64,000 nt of DNA, from positions 1,535,501 to 1,599,500 of the forward strand of contig NZ_CP126107.1 of NCBI RefSeq assembly GCF_030123365.1. Direction: 5' to 3'. Source of the stretch: Neobacillus sp. SuZ13. Its GTDB lineage: Bacteria; Bacillota; Bacilli; Bacillales; Cytobacillaceae. Shown here one piece after another: positions 24,919 through 32,853 of this stretch (positions within the stretch are counted from its first letter, which is position 1; every line of letters starts with the position of its first letter). The notes beneath the pieces were generated by a model. That model searched no databases. It was not told the DNA's origin and saw only the letters and a list, made by a program, of their open reading frames with translations. A program made the translations under genes and the position numbers.

Positions 24919-25572
24919 ATGTCTGAGAAAAGAAAAATTGAAAAAGAGCAAGGACCTATCCTTGAATCCACCAATAAGGACGATGAACAAATTAGAGAAA
25001 AAGAGGTAAGCGATGCACAGCTATCAAGCCTAGACGTTCTCTGGCACAATGCATTTAATGAATTAGACGAATGGGCCAAGCGTTCAGACTTCCGGGACGA
25101 GGTATTTCTAAAAGAGGCCAAGTTTTTTGCAGATAGCATCCAAAGGAATCAAGAAAATATAGAAGAGATGGCAGAGAAATTTAATAAAGAATTTACTGAA
25201 TGGGAAAGGACAGCAAGAGAGGAATTCTTGATGTCCACCACTAGCCTGCAGCATTTCTTTCCACTTAAGTCATATGAAGAAATCAATGCCCAGATTGATC
25301 AACTTCAAAAAAGAACCATGTCGATTCTAAGTACACCTTGCCAAGTTATTAGCAAAAATCAAGTAATGGATAAATATCTTAAAATGATTGAGGAGTATGT
25401 TTCTCTTAGGAAAAAAGGCAGGAAGCAATATCTCAAGGCTACTAAACAAGTAGGGAACCTAATCTATGAAAATCAAAAAGGGTTTGTCAATTTATTTGCA
25501 CGCCAAATTAAACCGTTGATGTTTCCATTTAATAAATACTTGGAGAAAGAAGAAGAGATGACAAATTCCTAA
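24919..25572 (+). CDS. PHA-cluster protein of unknown function, phasin/PhaE-like
   Basis: This 217-residue protein is very charged and helical without a membrane segment. The N-terminal 45 residues are disordered-looking (EKRKIEKEQGPILE). Amphipathic helices follow, including EFNKEF-type and QIDQLQKRTMSIL stretches, and the C-terminal end is basic and aromatic (NLFARQIKPLMFPFNKYLEK). It lies 19 nt ahead of phaR with its own position in the synthase operon. It resembles PHA granule-associated or synthase-subunit proteins in style, but I cannot name a family. Its place before phaR is not part of the well-known B. megaterium phaRBC order. Confidence 0.65.
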   Translation: MSEKRKIEKEQGPILESTNKDDEQIREKEVSDAQLSSLDVLWHNAFNELDEWAKRSDFRDEVFLKEAKFFADSIQRNQENIEEMAEKFNKEFTEWERTAREEFLMSTTSLQHFFPLKSYEEINAQIDQLQKRTMSILSTPCQVISKNQVMDKYLKMIEEYVSLRKKGRKQYLKATKQVGNLIYENQKGFVNLFARQIKPLMFPFNKYLEKEEEMTNS

Positions 25573-25591
25573 TTAAGGAGGCAAAAGGCTT

Positions 25592-26140
25592 ATGTCAAAG
25601 GATAAAACCTATGATCCATTGCAAGGACTTAGAAGAATAAGTGAAATGTGGGAAAGACAATTAAATGGCATGCTATATATGATATCTGACAATAATGAGT
25701 TCGTTCGACTTCTTAAGGTTGGAACAGACAGTCATGCAAGATATATGGAGCGGTTAAGAAAGAACCAAGAACTCATGGCGGGTGTAATGAATATTCCAAC
25801 CAAAAAAGATATTGCAAATGTAGCTAAATTATCTCTTCAAACCGAAGAAAAAATTGATATTTTAGAAGAACAGGTTTGGAATTTACAGGATAGTTTGGAA
25901 TCCTTAAATAATGGAAACGTGGCAATGTTCCAAGATATGGTGACGATCATAAAACAGATGAAGGAAGAATCAGCTTTCATTCAAACAGAGTTTCAAAATG
26001 TAAGACAAGAAATCTCTCAATTAACAGAGATTAAACAGGAACTTGAGGCCTTGAAAAATCTTGTGCAGCCAGGGAAGCCGAAAGTCAGGGAAAATGCGCT
26101 TGTTCTGACTGGTGCTGGCAGTGAGAGTGAAAGGGGCTGA
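25592..26140 (+). CDS. phaR: PhaR, subunit of the class IV PHA synthase
   Basis: This 182-residue protein has the PhaR entry segment DPLQGLRRISEMWERQLNGM and LYMISDNNEFVRLLKVG. A long coiled coil (about 75-165) follows. AAGGAGG precedes ATG 25592. PhaR forms the active PHA synthase heterodimer with PhaC; it is not the unrelated repressor of the same name. It overlaps the phaC translation start region with a 1-nt gap, a coupling that fits 1:1 stoichiometry. Confidence 0.88.
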   Translation: MSKDKTYDPLQGLRRISEMWERQLNGMLYMISDNNEFVRLLKVGTDSHARYMERLRKNQELMAGVMNIPTKKDIANVAKLSLQTEEKIDILEEQVWNLQDSLESLNNGNVAMFQDMVTIIKQMKEESAFIQTEFQNVRQEISQLTEIKQELEALKNLVQPGKPKVRENALVLTGAGSESERG

Positions 26141-26141
26141 T

Positions 26142-27203
26142 ATGATGATTGCAAAAGCATTAGGAAATATTCCATTAGTTGATTTGAAAAAGGAATCTTT
26201 AAGGTGGGAACAAGTCTATAAAGTTTTAACAGAACCGAAACCGGATATTGTTCCAACAACGAGAGAAATTGTCTGGAAAAAAAATAAATCAACAGTATAT
26301 TATCATCCTGCTAAAGAAAAAAAATATCAAATCCCTGTGTTTTTAGTCTATTCACTGCTAAATAAATCGTATATTTTAGATGTTGGGGAAGGAAGTAGTG
26401 TAGTAGGAGGATTAACGGAAAGAGGATATGATGTTTACTTCCTTGATTGGGGTTCTCCTGGTTATGAAGATAGTGATATCACTCTTGATGATTATATTCT
26501 TGAATACTTGGAAAAAGGCGTCAAACGTGCGTTACGACATTCCGGTGCAAAAGAAATATCGATGATTGGCTATTGTTTAGGAGGCACAATTGCCGCTATT
26601 TTTACCTCACTAACAAACTTGCCTATTAAGAATTTAGTCCTAGCAACCGTACCAATTGATTTCAGTATAGGAATCGTTCCGGATAAGTGGTTAAAAGGAC
26701 TTCAAAAAGGGACAATTAATTTTGATCGACTTTCTGAGGTTTATGGTGTTATTCCATCTGAGATAATGTACGGAATGTTTAGAGGACTTTCCCCCGTCTA
26801 CGTTAGTCCATTGGTAAACCTGATTTCCCGTGCACATGATGATGAATATGTTAAAAAGTGGCGGCGGATGGACAAGTGGACAAAAGACTCCGCATCGTTT
26901 TCAGGGGCTGCTTTCAAACAGCTATTTAATGATCTCTATAAAGATAACAAACTCCTAAAAGGAGAGCTGACAATTGGCGGCAGGAAAGTAGATTTAAGAA
27001 ATATCCATTGTTCATTCTTTGTCTTCTCAACATCACGAGATACTTTGATACTAGAGAAACAAAGCCTCCCTGTTATTGACATGGTTTCCAGTGAAGATAA
27101 GACATACGAGGTATTTGAAGGTGGACACGTTTCTTTAGCCTTAACCGGAAAGTTTGCCATTTTCGCGGACAAATGGCTCTGCTCACGTTCACAAGTAATT
27201 TAG
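26142..27203 (+). CDS. phaC: Class IV PHA synthase catalytic subunit PhaC
   Basis: The start is ATG 26142 (GAAAGGGG ahead, inside the phaR end); the frame from 26112 runs into phaR. The 353-residue alpha/beta hydrolase fold has the synthase lipase-box variant GYCLGG with catalytic Cys145, Asp300 (TSRDTL) and His329 (EGGHVSLAL). The 155- and 29-residue spacings match those I recall for B. megaterium PhaC. It polymerises (R)-3-hydroxyacyl-CoA into PHA at the granule surface together with PhaR. No phaB reductase gene lies between phaR and phaC, unlike the classical operon, so monomer supply must be encoded elsewhere. Confidence 0.95.
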   Translation: MMIAKALGNIPLVDLKKESLRWEQVYKVLTEPKPDIVPTTREIVWKKNKSTVYYHPAKEKKYQIPVFLVYSLLNKSYILDVGEGSSVVGGLTERGYDVYFLDWGSPGYEDSDITLDDYILEYLEKGVKRALRHSGAKEISMIGYCLGGTIAAIFTSLTNLPIKNLVLATVPIDFSIGIVPDKWLKGLQKGTINFDRLSEVYGVIPSEIMYGMFRGLSPVYVSPLVNLISRAHDDEYVKKWRRMDKWTKDSASFSGAAFKQLFNDLYKDNKLLKGELTIGGRKVDLRNIHCSFFVFSTSRDTLILEKQSLPVIDMVSSEDKTYEVFEGGHVSLALTGKFAIFADKWLCSRSQVI

Positions 27204-27229
27204 GAATTTCTTAATTAAGTCAAGAATGT

Positions 27230-27270
27230 AGTAAAAGCAGGAAGGACTCCCCTCCTTCTCGCTTTTACTA
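27230..27270. terminator. Bidirectional terminator between convergent genes
   Basis: GTAAAAGC plus GGAAGG pairs with CCTTC plus GCTTTTAC. It ends the phaRC unit (+) and the hydrolase gene (-). Confidence 0.75.
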
Positions 27271-27271
27271 G

Positions 27272-28054
27272 TTATGAAGCAGATTTTTGTTGGGCAAGGA
27301 ATGTCCTTAAAAGTTGATTAAACCGGTCTTTTGCCTCCAATTTGACCAGATGGCCGGTATTTCTCATAATAATAAACTCTGAATTTGGAATCAGCTTGTG
27401 CATCCAAGCCTGAATCCAAACAGGCAAGACTGAGTCGTACTGACCTCCAACAATAAGGGTCGGAACAACTACCATCGGTAATAACGATAAATTATTTACC
27501 TCAAAACATGCCACTAATGAGTCAACAAATATCTGTGGTTTTGGTTGGAAAAACTTATTGAATTTTTCAACTGTGTCTTTATTCCAGGAATATAGTGTCA
27601 TCCGTGCGGCATAATCCGAGTGTTCTTTCGTATATGAAATCTGCTGAAGAAGTTCTTTTCGTGGTTCATATAATACGCATTTAAGTTTCTTAGGAAAATA
27701 ATGAAATGAACTAATTAACAGGAGAGTCCGGCAGCGTTCGGGTGCCTGCCGGTAAATCTCCTGTGCAACTGCACCACCCATTGACAGACCTAAAATATGA
27801 GCGCTTTCAATTTTTAATTCATTTAATAAGCTGAGTATATCTAAGGCAAAGTTTTCTATTGATATTCCTTCCGTCTTACTGCATTCTCCATGACCACGTA
27901 AGTCAGGGATGATCAACTTATATTGATCAGCCAATTCAAATTGGTCTTCCCACCCTTCTTTGACTTCACCTAAACCATGGATCAAGACCAACGGGTCGCC
28001 TGTACCTATATGCATATAAGGCACTCCCAATTTACTAATTCTTGATTTTTCCAT
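27272..28054 (-). CDS. Alpha/beta hydrolase, possibly PHA-related
   Basis: This 260-residue alpha/beta hydrolase has the oxyanion segment HGLGEVKEGWED, IIPDLRGHGEC, nucleophile Ser in GLSMGGAVAQE, Asp in GGQYDSVLP and His in NTGHLVKLE. It is typical of carboxylesterases and lactonase-like enzymes. Lying inside the PHA cluster between phaC and phaQ, it may be an intracellular depolymerase or oligomer hydrolase, but the motif does not prove that. CAAGGTGGTG precedes ATG 28054. Confidence 0.82.
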   Translation of the reverse strand: MEKSRISKLGVPYMHIGTGDPLVLIHGLGEVKEGWEDQFELADQYKLIIPDLRGHGECSKTEGISIENFALDILSLLNELKIESAHILGLSMGGAVAQEIYRQAPERCRTLLLISSFHYFPKKLKCVLYEPRKELLQQISYTKEHSDYAARMTLYSWNKDTVEKFNKFFQPKPQIFVDSLVACFEVNNLSLLPMVVVPTLIVGGQYDSVLPVWIQAWMHKLIPNSEFIIMRNTGHLVKLEAKDRFNQLLRTFLAQQKSAS

Positions 28055-28147
28055 TTCACACCACCTTGTTATAATTATTAGTGTATTGCCGAATAATTAT
28101 AAATGTAGACAGTAATTTTTAACTTTTAATCATAATTATTTACTAAG

Positions 28148-28190
28148 TTGACAAAATATTACCCATAGGTGTAAAATACATATATAGGGT
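28148..28190 (+). promoter_or_regulatory. phaQ-phaP promoter with inverted repeat
   Basis: TTGACA (28148-28153) and TAAAAT (28172-28177) form a promoter with an 18-bp spacer. ACCCATA (from 28161) and TATAGGGT (28183-28190) form imperfect inverted arms around the -10, a candidate PhaQ autoregulatory operator. Confidence 0.5.
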
Positions 28191-28204
28191 GAGGTGATGA
28201 AGAT

Positions 28205-28642
28205 ATGGGAAATCAGGACAATCAAACAATTAATCCATCCAAAAATTTTGTGCTGCCATTTATTTTATTGCTTCTTAGCAGGGTGTCACTTCATGGGTAT
28301 GAACTTATACAGAAGTTAGAGGCATTCGGGTTTAAGACGCTTGACCAAGGGAATTTATACAGACTTTTAAGACAACTAGAAAAGGACGAGCTTCTTTCTT
28401 CGGAATGGGATACAAATGGGAGCGGTCCTGCTAAAAGAAAATATTCAATAACGAATGCAGGAATTACATACCTAAAGGGTTATGCCAATCAACTAGAATC
28501 TTACCAATCGTTATTAGATCAATTTTTCAACATGTATACCAGTTTCTTTGAGCTCTACATTCCTTCGTTCCAAAAGAAGGATCCAATAGAGAAAGTCAAT
28601 AATAGAAAGAGGAGGAAAGACGATGGCACAGAAGAAAATTGA
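28205..28642 (+). CDS. phaQ: PhaQ, PadR-family PHA-responsive repressor
   Basis: This 145-residue protein has a PadR-type winged helix: LPFILLLLSRVSLHGYELIQ, then QGNLYRLLRQLEKDELLSSE and GPAKRKYSITNAG. The C-terminal helix is followed by a basic tail. In B. megaterium PhaQ senses PHA and represses phaQ-phaP; the position here directly before phaP supports the same role. It overlaps phaP by 20 nt. ATG 28205 follows GAGGTGATGA. Confidence 0.9.
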   Translation: MGNQDNQTINPSKNFVLPFILLLLSRVSLHGYELIQKLEAFGFKTLDQGNLYRLLRQLEKDELLSSEWDTNGSGPAKRKYSITNAGITYLKGYANQLESYQSLLDQFFNMYTSFFELYIPSFQKKDPIEKVNNRKRRKDDGTEEN

Positions 28643-29207
28643 AACGGTTCAAGCTGCTAAAGAAGCAGAAGAATCGGTAGCGGTAGGATCATTTGTAAAC
28701 ACATTTTGGGATCAATTTGAACTTTCACGTGTACGGGCAGAAAAGCTTCGGGAGAATAGTGAGGATGCATACATTAATGCATTAAGAGAGGTCTTTAATT
28801 TTAATAAACAATTTAGAAAATCGGTTGCGAATTTGTATCAACAGTCGAAAAAAACAAACAAGGAAATGGTTTCTGAACTAATGCAGCAATTCTCATTTGG
28901 TAAAGAAGAAATCATGGATGAGAATTTACCAATAAACGAGAGAGAAGAACTTAAGAAACAGATACTAGAGGTTTCTGGGCAATTTGAGAACTTAGCATTA
29001 ACACCAATTAAATCAGTTTTCCATATTGTTGACCAGCTAGAAGATAATTTTGAAAAAAATGCAGAATCAAGTGTAGCCTTTGGTCGTGACCAGCGCAATG
29101 CATGGCAGCAGGTTGGGAAGGAATATATTAAATTTGCAAGAGATACTCATTTAAACATTATTGACAAAAGCAAAAATAGTCTTAAAGAATTTGTAAAGAT
29201 GCAATAA
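28623..29207 (+). CDS. phaP: Phasin PhaP
   Basis: This 194-residue, all-helical, charged protein has no signal peptide. It has N-terminal FVNTFWDQFELSRVRAEKLR and long amphipathic helices, as in Bacillus phasins that coat PHA granules. GAGGAGG precedes ATG 28623, inside the end of phaQ, and a strong terminator follows. Confidence 0.88.
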   Translation: MAQKKIETVQAAKEAEESVAVGSFVNTFWDQFELSRVRAEKLRENSEDAYINALREVFNFNKQFRKSVANLYQQSKKTNKEMVSELMQQFSFGKEEIMDENLPINEREELKKQILEVSGQFENLALTPIKSVFHIVDQLEDNFEKNAESSVAFGRDQRNAWQQVGKEYIKFARDTHLNIIDKSKNSLKEFVKMQ

Positions 29208-29274
29208 TTACTAGGTATTAACTTCTAAGGAGAATCAACAGCATTGAGCAATATAAGCATCGATTGCAAGTCAT

Positions 29275-29326
29275 AAGAACCACAATCTCTTTTCTTAAAA
29301 TTATAGAGATTGTGGTTCTTTTTTTT
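29275..29326 (+). terminator. Terminator of phaQ-phaP
   Basis: AAGAACCACAATCT pairs with AGATTGTGGTTCTT, then T8. Confidence 0.92.
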
Positions 29327-29603
29327 GTTGGAGGTTATACATTCAGTGGATTAATAACCAGTAATTACCATTTAAATGTAAATGTAATAAAATTAATACT
29401 CATTTGACAAAGATAGTTGATATACTTTTAGTTGGGACAAAATAAGATGATATTGGAAAGTTTATATGAATAATGACCTACATAATTGAAAGCTTAGATT
29501 ATTAAATTGGCAATTACATAGGAATTTTGTCGCGCGACCTAGAAATTAATATAAAATCGTCTTAGATGCTTGATGTCTATTTTAAGAAGGCAGGGGAACC
29601 AGA
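29327..29603. other. Intergenic region before the NlpC/P60 gene
   Basis: AT-rich with no gene seen. A perfect GC-rich palindrome GTCGCGCGAC (29529-29538) stands out about 65 bp ahead of the gene start. No well-spaced vegetative promoter is obvious. Confidence 0.4.
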
Positions 29604-30815
29604 TTGAAAAAGAAGATGATCGCACTATGTACGACCATTATTATGGGACTCGGGAGTGTTTTCTCTTGTCCAGCAGTATATGCAAAGGAAAATAAACTTA
29701 AAATTGTACAGGATCAGCGAACAGGTCTTCAAACAGATATTTCAAAAGCAAATATAGAAATTTTTCAAGTCCAAGATGAATTAATTAAACTAATTGAACA
29801 AATTAATAGAGTTGAGCAAGCCATTAAAGATAATAATAAAATGATTGTTCAAACAGAAGAAAAGGTAAAAGCCTCACAGTCCCAAGTGCAGGATCTTCAG
29901 GAAGAAATAACAACCATTCAAGAGAGAATTAATAAACGCAATGAATTAATAAAAAAACGTGCCTTATCGCTTCAAGAGAGTGGTGGTCAGGTTAGCTATA
30001 TTCACGTTTTTCTAGGTTCTTCAAGCTTTAGTGATTTTGTAGAAAGACTTGGTGCGGTTGCATCTATGGTGGAAGCAGACCAAGACCTAGTTAAGCAGTA
30101 TAAAGAGGATCAGAATGAAGTCCAAACTAAACAATCTTCAGTAGTGAAAAAGTTAAACGAATTGCAAAATATGAAAACAGAACTTTTAGGAATGCAAGAA
30201 CAAATATTAGAACAAAAAGAGCAAAATGATGCATTAAAAGCAGAACTTAAAATGAAGGAGCAGGAAAAACTTTCTGAGAAAGCAGATTTACAACAGAAAG
30301 ATGGTACACTGGCAATAAAAGAAGCGCTATTATTAAACGAAGCCCATAATTCTAAGGATACAGATAAAAATAATGAAACCGTTAATGTGAATGTTCCTTT
30401 GCCTACAACCACCAATGAAGCGATTAATGTGGTCATTCATGCTGGAGAAAAATATATTGGAAACTCTGTTTATGTATTTGGCGGGGGGAGAAACGCTTAT
30501 GATGTTGCCCATGGTAGATTTGATTGTTCCGGATTTGTTGCGTGGGCCTTTAGACAGGCAGGAATTAAAGTGGGCGCTCATACAGATATCCTAAAAAATA
30601 CTGGCACTAGAGTTACCCTAAGTGATGCGCGTCCTGGAGATCTAGTATTCTTTGACACTTATAAAATTGATGGGCATGTAGGGATTTACCTTGGTGGAGG
30701 TAAATTTATTGGTTCTCAAAGTTCAACCGGAATAGCAGTTGCAGATTTAACACAAGGATTTTACAAAAAGAAGTTTAATGGGCGTGTTATGAGAATCATC
30801 AACGACCAACAATAA
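29604..30815 (+). CDS. CwlO-like secreted NlpC/P60 peptidoglycan hydrolase
   Basis: This 403-residue protein starts at TTG 29604 (GCAGGGG ahead). The signal peptide ends AVYA. A long coiled coil (about 35-245, Gln/Glu/Lys heptads) follows, then a linker, then the NlpC/P60 domain (about 275-400) with catalytic Cys308 (RFDCSGFVAW) and His358 (DGHVGIYLGGGKF). This is the architecture of CwlO-type DL-endopeptidases, which cut stem peptides during wall growth and use the coiled coil for FtsEX-like control. Its last 90 residues align with the remnant at 1165-1480. Confidence 0.9.
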   Translation: MKKKMIALCTTIIMGLGSVFSCPAVYAKENKLKIVQDQRTGLQTDISKANIEIFQVQDELIKLIEQINRVEQAIKDNNKMIVQTEEKVKASQSQVQDLQEEITTIQERINKRNELIKKRALSLQESGGQVSYIHVFLGSSSFSDFVERLGAVASMVEADQDLVKQYKEDQNEVQTKQSSVVKKLNELQNMKTELLGMQEQILEQKEQNDALKAELKMKEQEKLSEKADLQQKDGTLAIKEALLLNEAHNSKDTDKNNETVNVNVPLPTTTNEAINVVIHAGEKYIGNSVYVFGGGRNAYDVAHGRFDCSGFVAWAFRQAGIKVGAHTDILKNTGTRVTLSDARPGDLVFFDTYKIDGHVGIYLGGGKFIGSQSSTGIAVADLTQGFYKKKFNGRVMRIINDQQ

Positions 30816-30817
30816 GG

Positions 30818-30849
30818 AGAAGCGATGCTTCAATGCATCGCTTCTTTTT
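30818..30849. terminator. Bidirectional terminator
   Basis: GAAGCGATGC pairs with GCATCGCTTC, flanked by A- and T-rich ends. Confidence 0.88.
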
Positions 30850-31417
30850 ATTGATGCTGGCTGTTTAGTAAATACTTTAAATTTGTTTTCATTTGGATAA
30901 GTTCATCCTCGCTTTTTGGTTCCAATTCAACTTCGCCGCCCTCGTTAAACCCTAACTGGAATTGGGGAAGGTTGGAATTATTAGCTGTTACACGATGTGC
31001 TAATAATTTAATCTTTTTAAAACCAATATTACCAGAACCTGGTAAATAGTGCTCAGCAAATTCAGTATTTGTAACATGAAGGGTTAAATTGTTGAATATG
31101 ACCGTTTCTTTAGGATTCATATCGATTGTAACAATCCCCTTAGGAGATTGAACTAATTTTTTTATACGTAAACCCTCTGCTGAAAGATTTTCAAATTTCA
31201 ATTTAAGCATTGGCCGAGCTTTCTGTGCTGCCGTATCTTCAGTTATAATGACAGGCTCTTCTAAGGTACCTTCAATTTGATCAGCTTCAATAATGAATCC
31301 AATAACTATGGTATTGCTAGCAAAACTATCCTTGGTGGGTATAAACAGACCACCCAAAATAAGAACCAAAATGATTAAAAACTTATAAATATTATTTCTT
31401 TCCAAAGCGATCACCAT
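30848..31417 (-). CDS. Secreted protein, third member of the DUF6230/DUF6114-like operon
   Basis: This is about 189 residues. The start is uncertain: TTG 31402 (GGTGAT six bases ahead) is an alternative to ATG 31417. An N-terminal hydrophobic signal or anchor (FLIILVLILGGLFIPTK) is followed by a beta-rich domain: VIGFIIEADQIEGTLEEP and LKLKFENLSAEGLRIKKLV. Its layout parallels the DUF6230-like protein two genes upstream (secreted, beta, acting on lipid-like or surface structures). I do not recognise a named family. It is the last gene of the trio. Confidence 0.6.
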   Translation of the reverse strand: MVIALERNNIYKFLIILVLILGGLFIPTKDSFASNTIVIGFIIEADQIEGTLEEPVIITEDTAAQKARPMLKLKFENLSAEGLRIKKLVQSPKGIVTIDMNPKETVIFNNLTLHVTNTEFAEHYLPGSGNIGFKKIKLLAHRVTANNSNLPQFQLGFNEGGEVELEPKSEDELIQMKTNLKYLLNSQHQ

Positions 31418-31499
31418 TTCTGCGAATGCTATTAATATTTCTTAAACAAGCTTGCCTGTATATTTAACAAGCCTTTATAAAAGGTACTGCTTTAAACTA

Positions 31500-31949
31500 T
31501 TATTCTGATAATATATCTTTACCTGATGCTACTTCCTTCTCTGCGAAATTATTGTTTTTTGACTCATGTTCTGCCGGTTTTGATGCAATCTCAGGCTTCC
31601 AAGCAATCAGCATCGAACCGCCAATGATACCGAGAATGGTACCAATGAGGAATCCGCCTAGTGCACCCATTATTGAAAGAACTGAAGCAAAAATAGCCAA
31701 AATACCAAGAAGTGTAGAAAGCCTTGGCATAATATACGATAAGAAACCCATTAACAATGTCAGACCGCCTAAGAAGAAGCCCACAAATAGGATACTTCCT
31801 GGGGCAGCTGCCACTTCATAAAGTTTTGCCGGTACCCATAAAATGATCAGTCCAGAAAGGATACACAAGGTCGCCCCCCAAAAAGGGCGCCTTGCTCTCC
31901 AGCTCTTAAACCGCTCACGTTTTGAATAAGTAGAGTTCATTTTTATCAT
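31500..31949 (-). CDS. DUF6114-like integral membrane protein
   Basis: This 149-residue protein has a short basic N-terminus, then FWGATLCILSGLIILWVPAK and three more membrane helices (about 50-120), then a polar C-terminal tail. This matches DUF6114-type proteins, which I know mainly from actinomycetes, next to DUF6230. It lies 28 nt after the DUF6230-like gene, so the two form one operon. Confidence 0.65.
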   Translation of the reverse strand: MIKMNSTYSKRERFKSWRARRPFWGATLCILSGLIILWVPAKLYEVAAAPGSILFVGFFLGGLTLLMGFLSYIMPRLSTLLGILAIFASVLSIMGALGGFLIGTILGIIGGSMLIAWKPEIASKPAEHESKNNNFAEKEVASGKDILSE

Positions 31950-31977
31950 CCTTACTCAATAATCTGTGGTGGTTAAA

Positions 31978-32583
31978 TTAGTTTAGCTTTTCGAAGTAAA
32001 CCTTCATACCTGGTAAGCTTACAGTTTTTTGGAATAGATATAATGTTTGTAAATTACCATTTTCAATTGTGATGGTATTGGCCTTTTGAGTAAATTCCTT
32101 AGCCAGGGCTTCTGCTCTTTGTGCTGGGTCAGTGAGGTCATAATTTCCAATGTAATTTTCGGACATTGTAAGTTCTTCAAATTTGGCATCCCCATTTACC
32201 ATTGTTGCTTTTTGAAGAAGTCCATTAATCTCAACTGGTTTGTCAGAGGTAATAACAACCCGAATTCCAAGAGCAGGGATCGCTTTAGAAATTTCTAAGC
32301 CATTAATCGTAGCTTTATCAATAGCGTTGACGGCAACTGGATTATTTTTCGTTGTTGCTCCGTCCGCAACGCCACCATATAATTGGAATCCCTCGCCAAC
32401 CATTTTGTCGAATTTGACAGTAAATTCACCAAAACCACTTAATGGAGCTGCAACGGCTACACCTGTAATTCCAAAAATACTAAGCAGCATCCCTAAGAAT
32501 AAAAAACCACCTAATAAAGCATAGACCAACTTCTTTTTAACTGTTTGCCCACCAACAATTACTGATTCTGCTGTTAAATTCAT
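31978..32583 (-). CDS. DUF6230-like secreted/membrane-anchored protein
   Basis: This 201-residue protein starts at ATG 32583 after AAAGGAGG. A hydrophobic anchor (LVYALLGGFLFLGMLLSIFG) ends AAPLSGFGEFTVKFDKMVG. A beta-rich ectodomain follows (FQLYGGVADG, ATINGLEISKAI, NLQTLYLFQKTVSLPGMKVY). It agrees with DUF6230 proteins as I know them from Streptomyces. The function is unknown; co-occurrence with DUF6114 suggests a surface assembly. It is divergent from the LuxR-type regulator. Confidence 0.65.
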   Translation of the reverse strand: MNLTAESVIVGGQTVKKKLVYALLGGFLFLGMLLSIFGITGVAVAAPLSGFGEFTVKFDKMVGEGFQLYGGVADGATTKNNPVAVNAIDKATINGLEISKAIPALGIRVVITSDKPVEINGLLQKATMVNGDAKFEELTMSENYIGNYDLTDPAQRAEALAKEFTQKANTITIENGNLQTLYLFQKTVSLPGMKVYFEKLN

Positions 32584-32631
32584 TCCCTTTCCTCCTTTTG
32601 TATTATAAATCGCGCAAGCATTACAGCCGCT

Positions 32632-32702
32632 TGTAAGTGCTTACACTATTCGTCACAATTTTATGATAAATCAGTAGATTCCGAAATCCCTACATTTGTA
32701 GG
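32632..32702. promoter_or_regulatory. Two palindromes in the DUF6230/LuxR divergent region
   Basis: TGTAAG-TG-CTTACA (32632-32645) and CCTACA-TT-TGTAGG (32689-32702) are both perfect 6-2-6 palindromes, 57 bp apart. They are candidate binding sites for the divergent LuxR-type regulator. Confidence 0.45.
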
Positions 32703-32853
32703 AAGATTATTAATAGTAAGAACAAAGTTCTACGAAAATGCAAAAAAATCCAAAATTAGCAGGGATTTTGGCAGGTTTAGAGGAAATATGTATAGAAGAT
32801 AACTATGATTTCATTCAGAATCAATAACATCTTAGATTTTCAGGGAAGGGAGT

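Noticed and set aside
29244-29276. 10-codon TTG ORF after AAGGAGA behind phaP
   Set aside because: Too short to support; it lies between phaP and its terminator and may be chance.
31418-31441. TTCTGCG on the plus strand resembling the TTTCTGCA element
   Set aside because: The -10 position reads TATTTC, not TANNNT, and no plus-strand gene follows; it lies at the start of a minus-strand gene.
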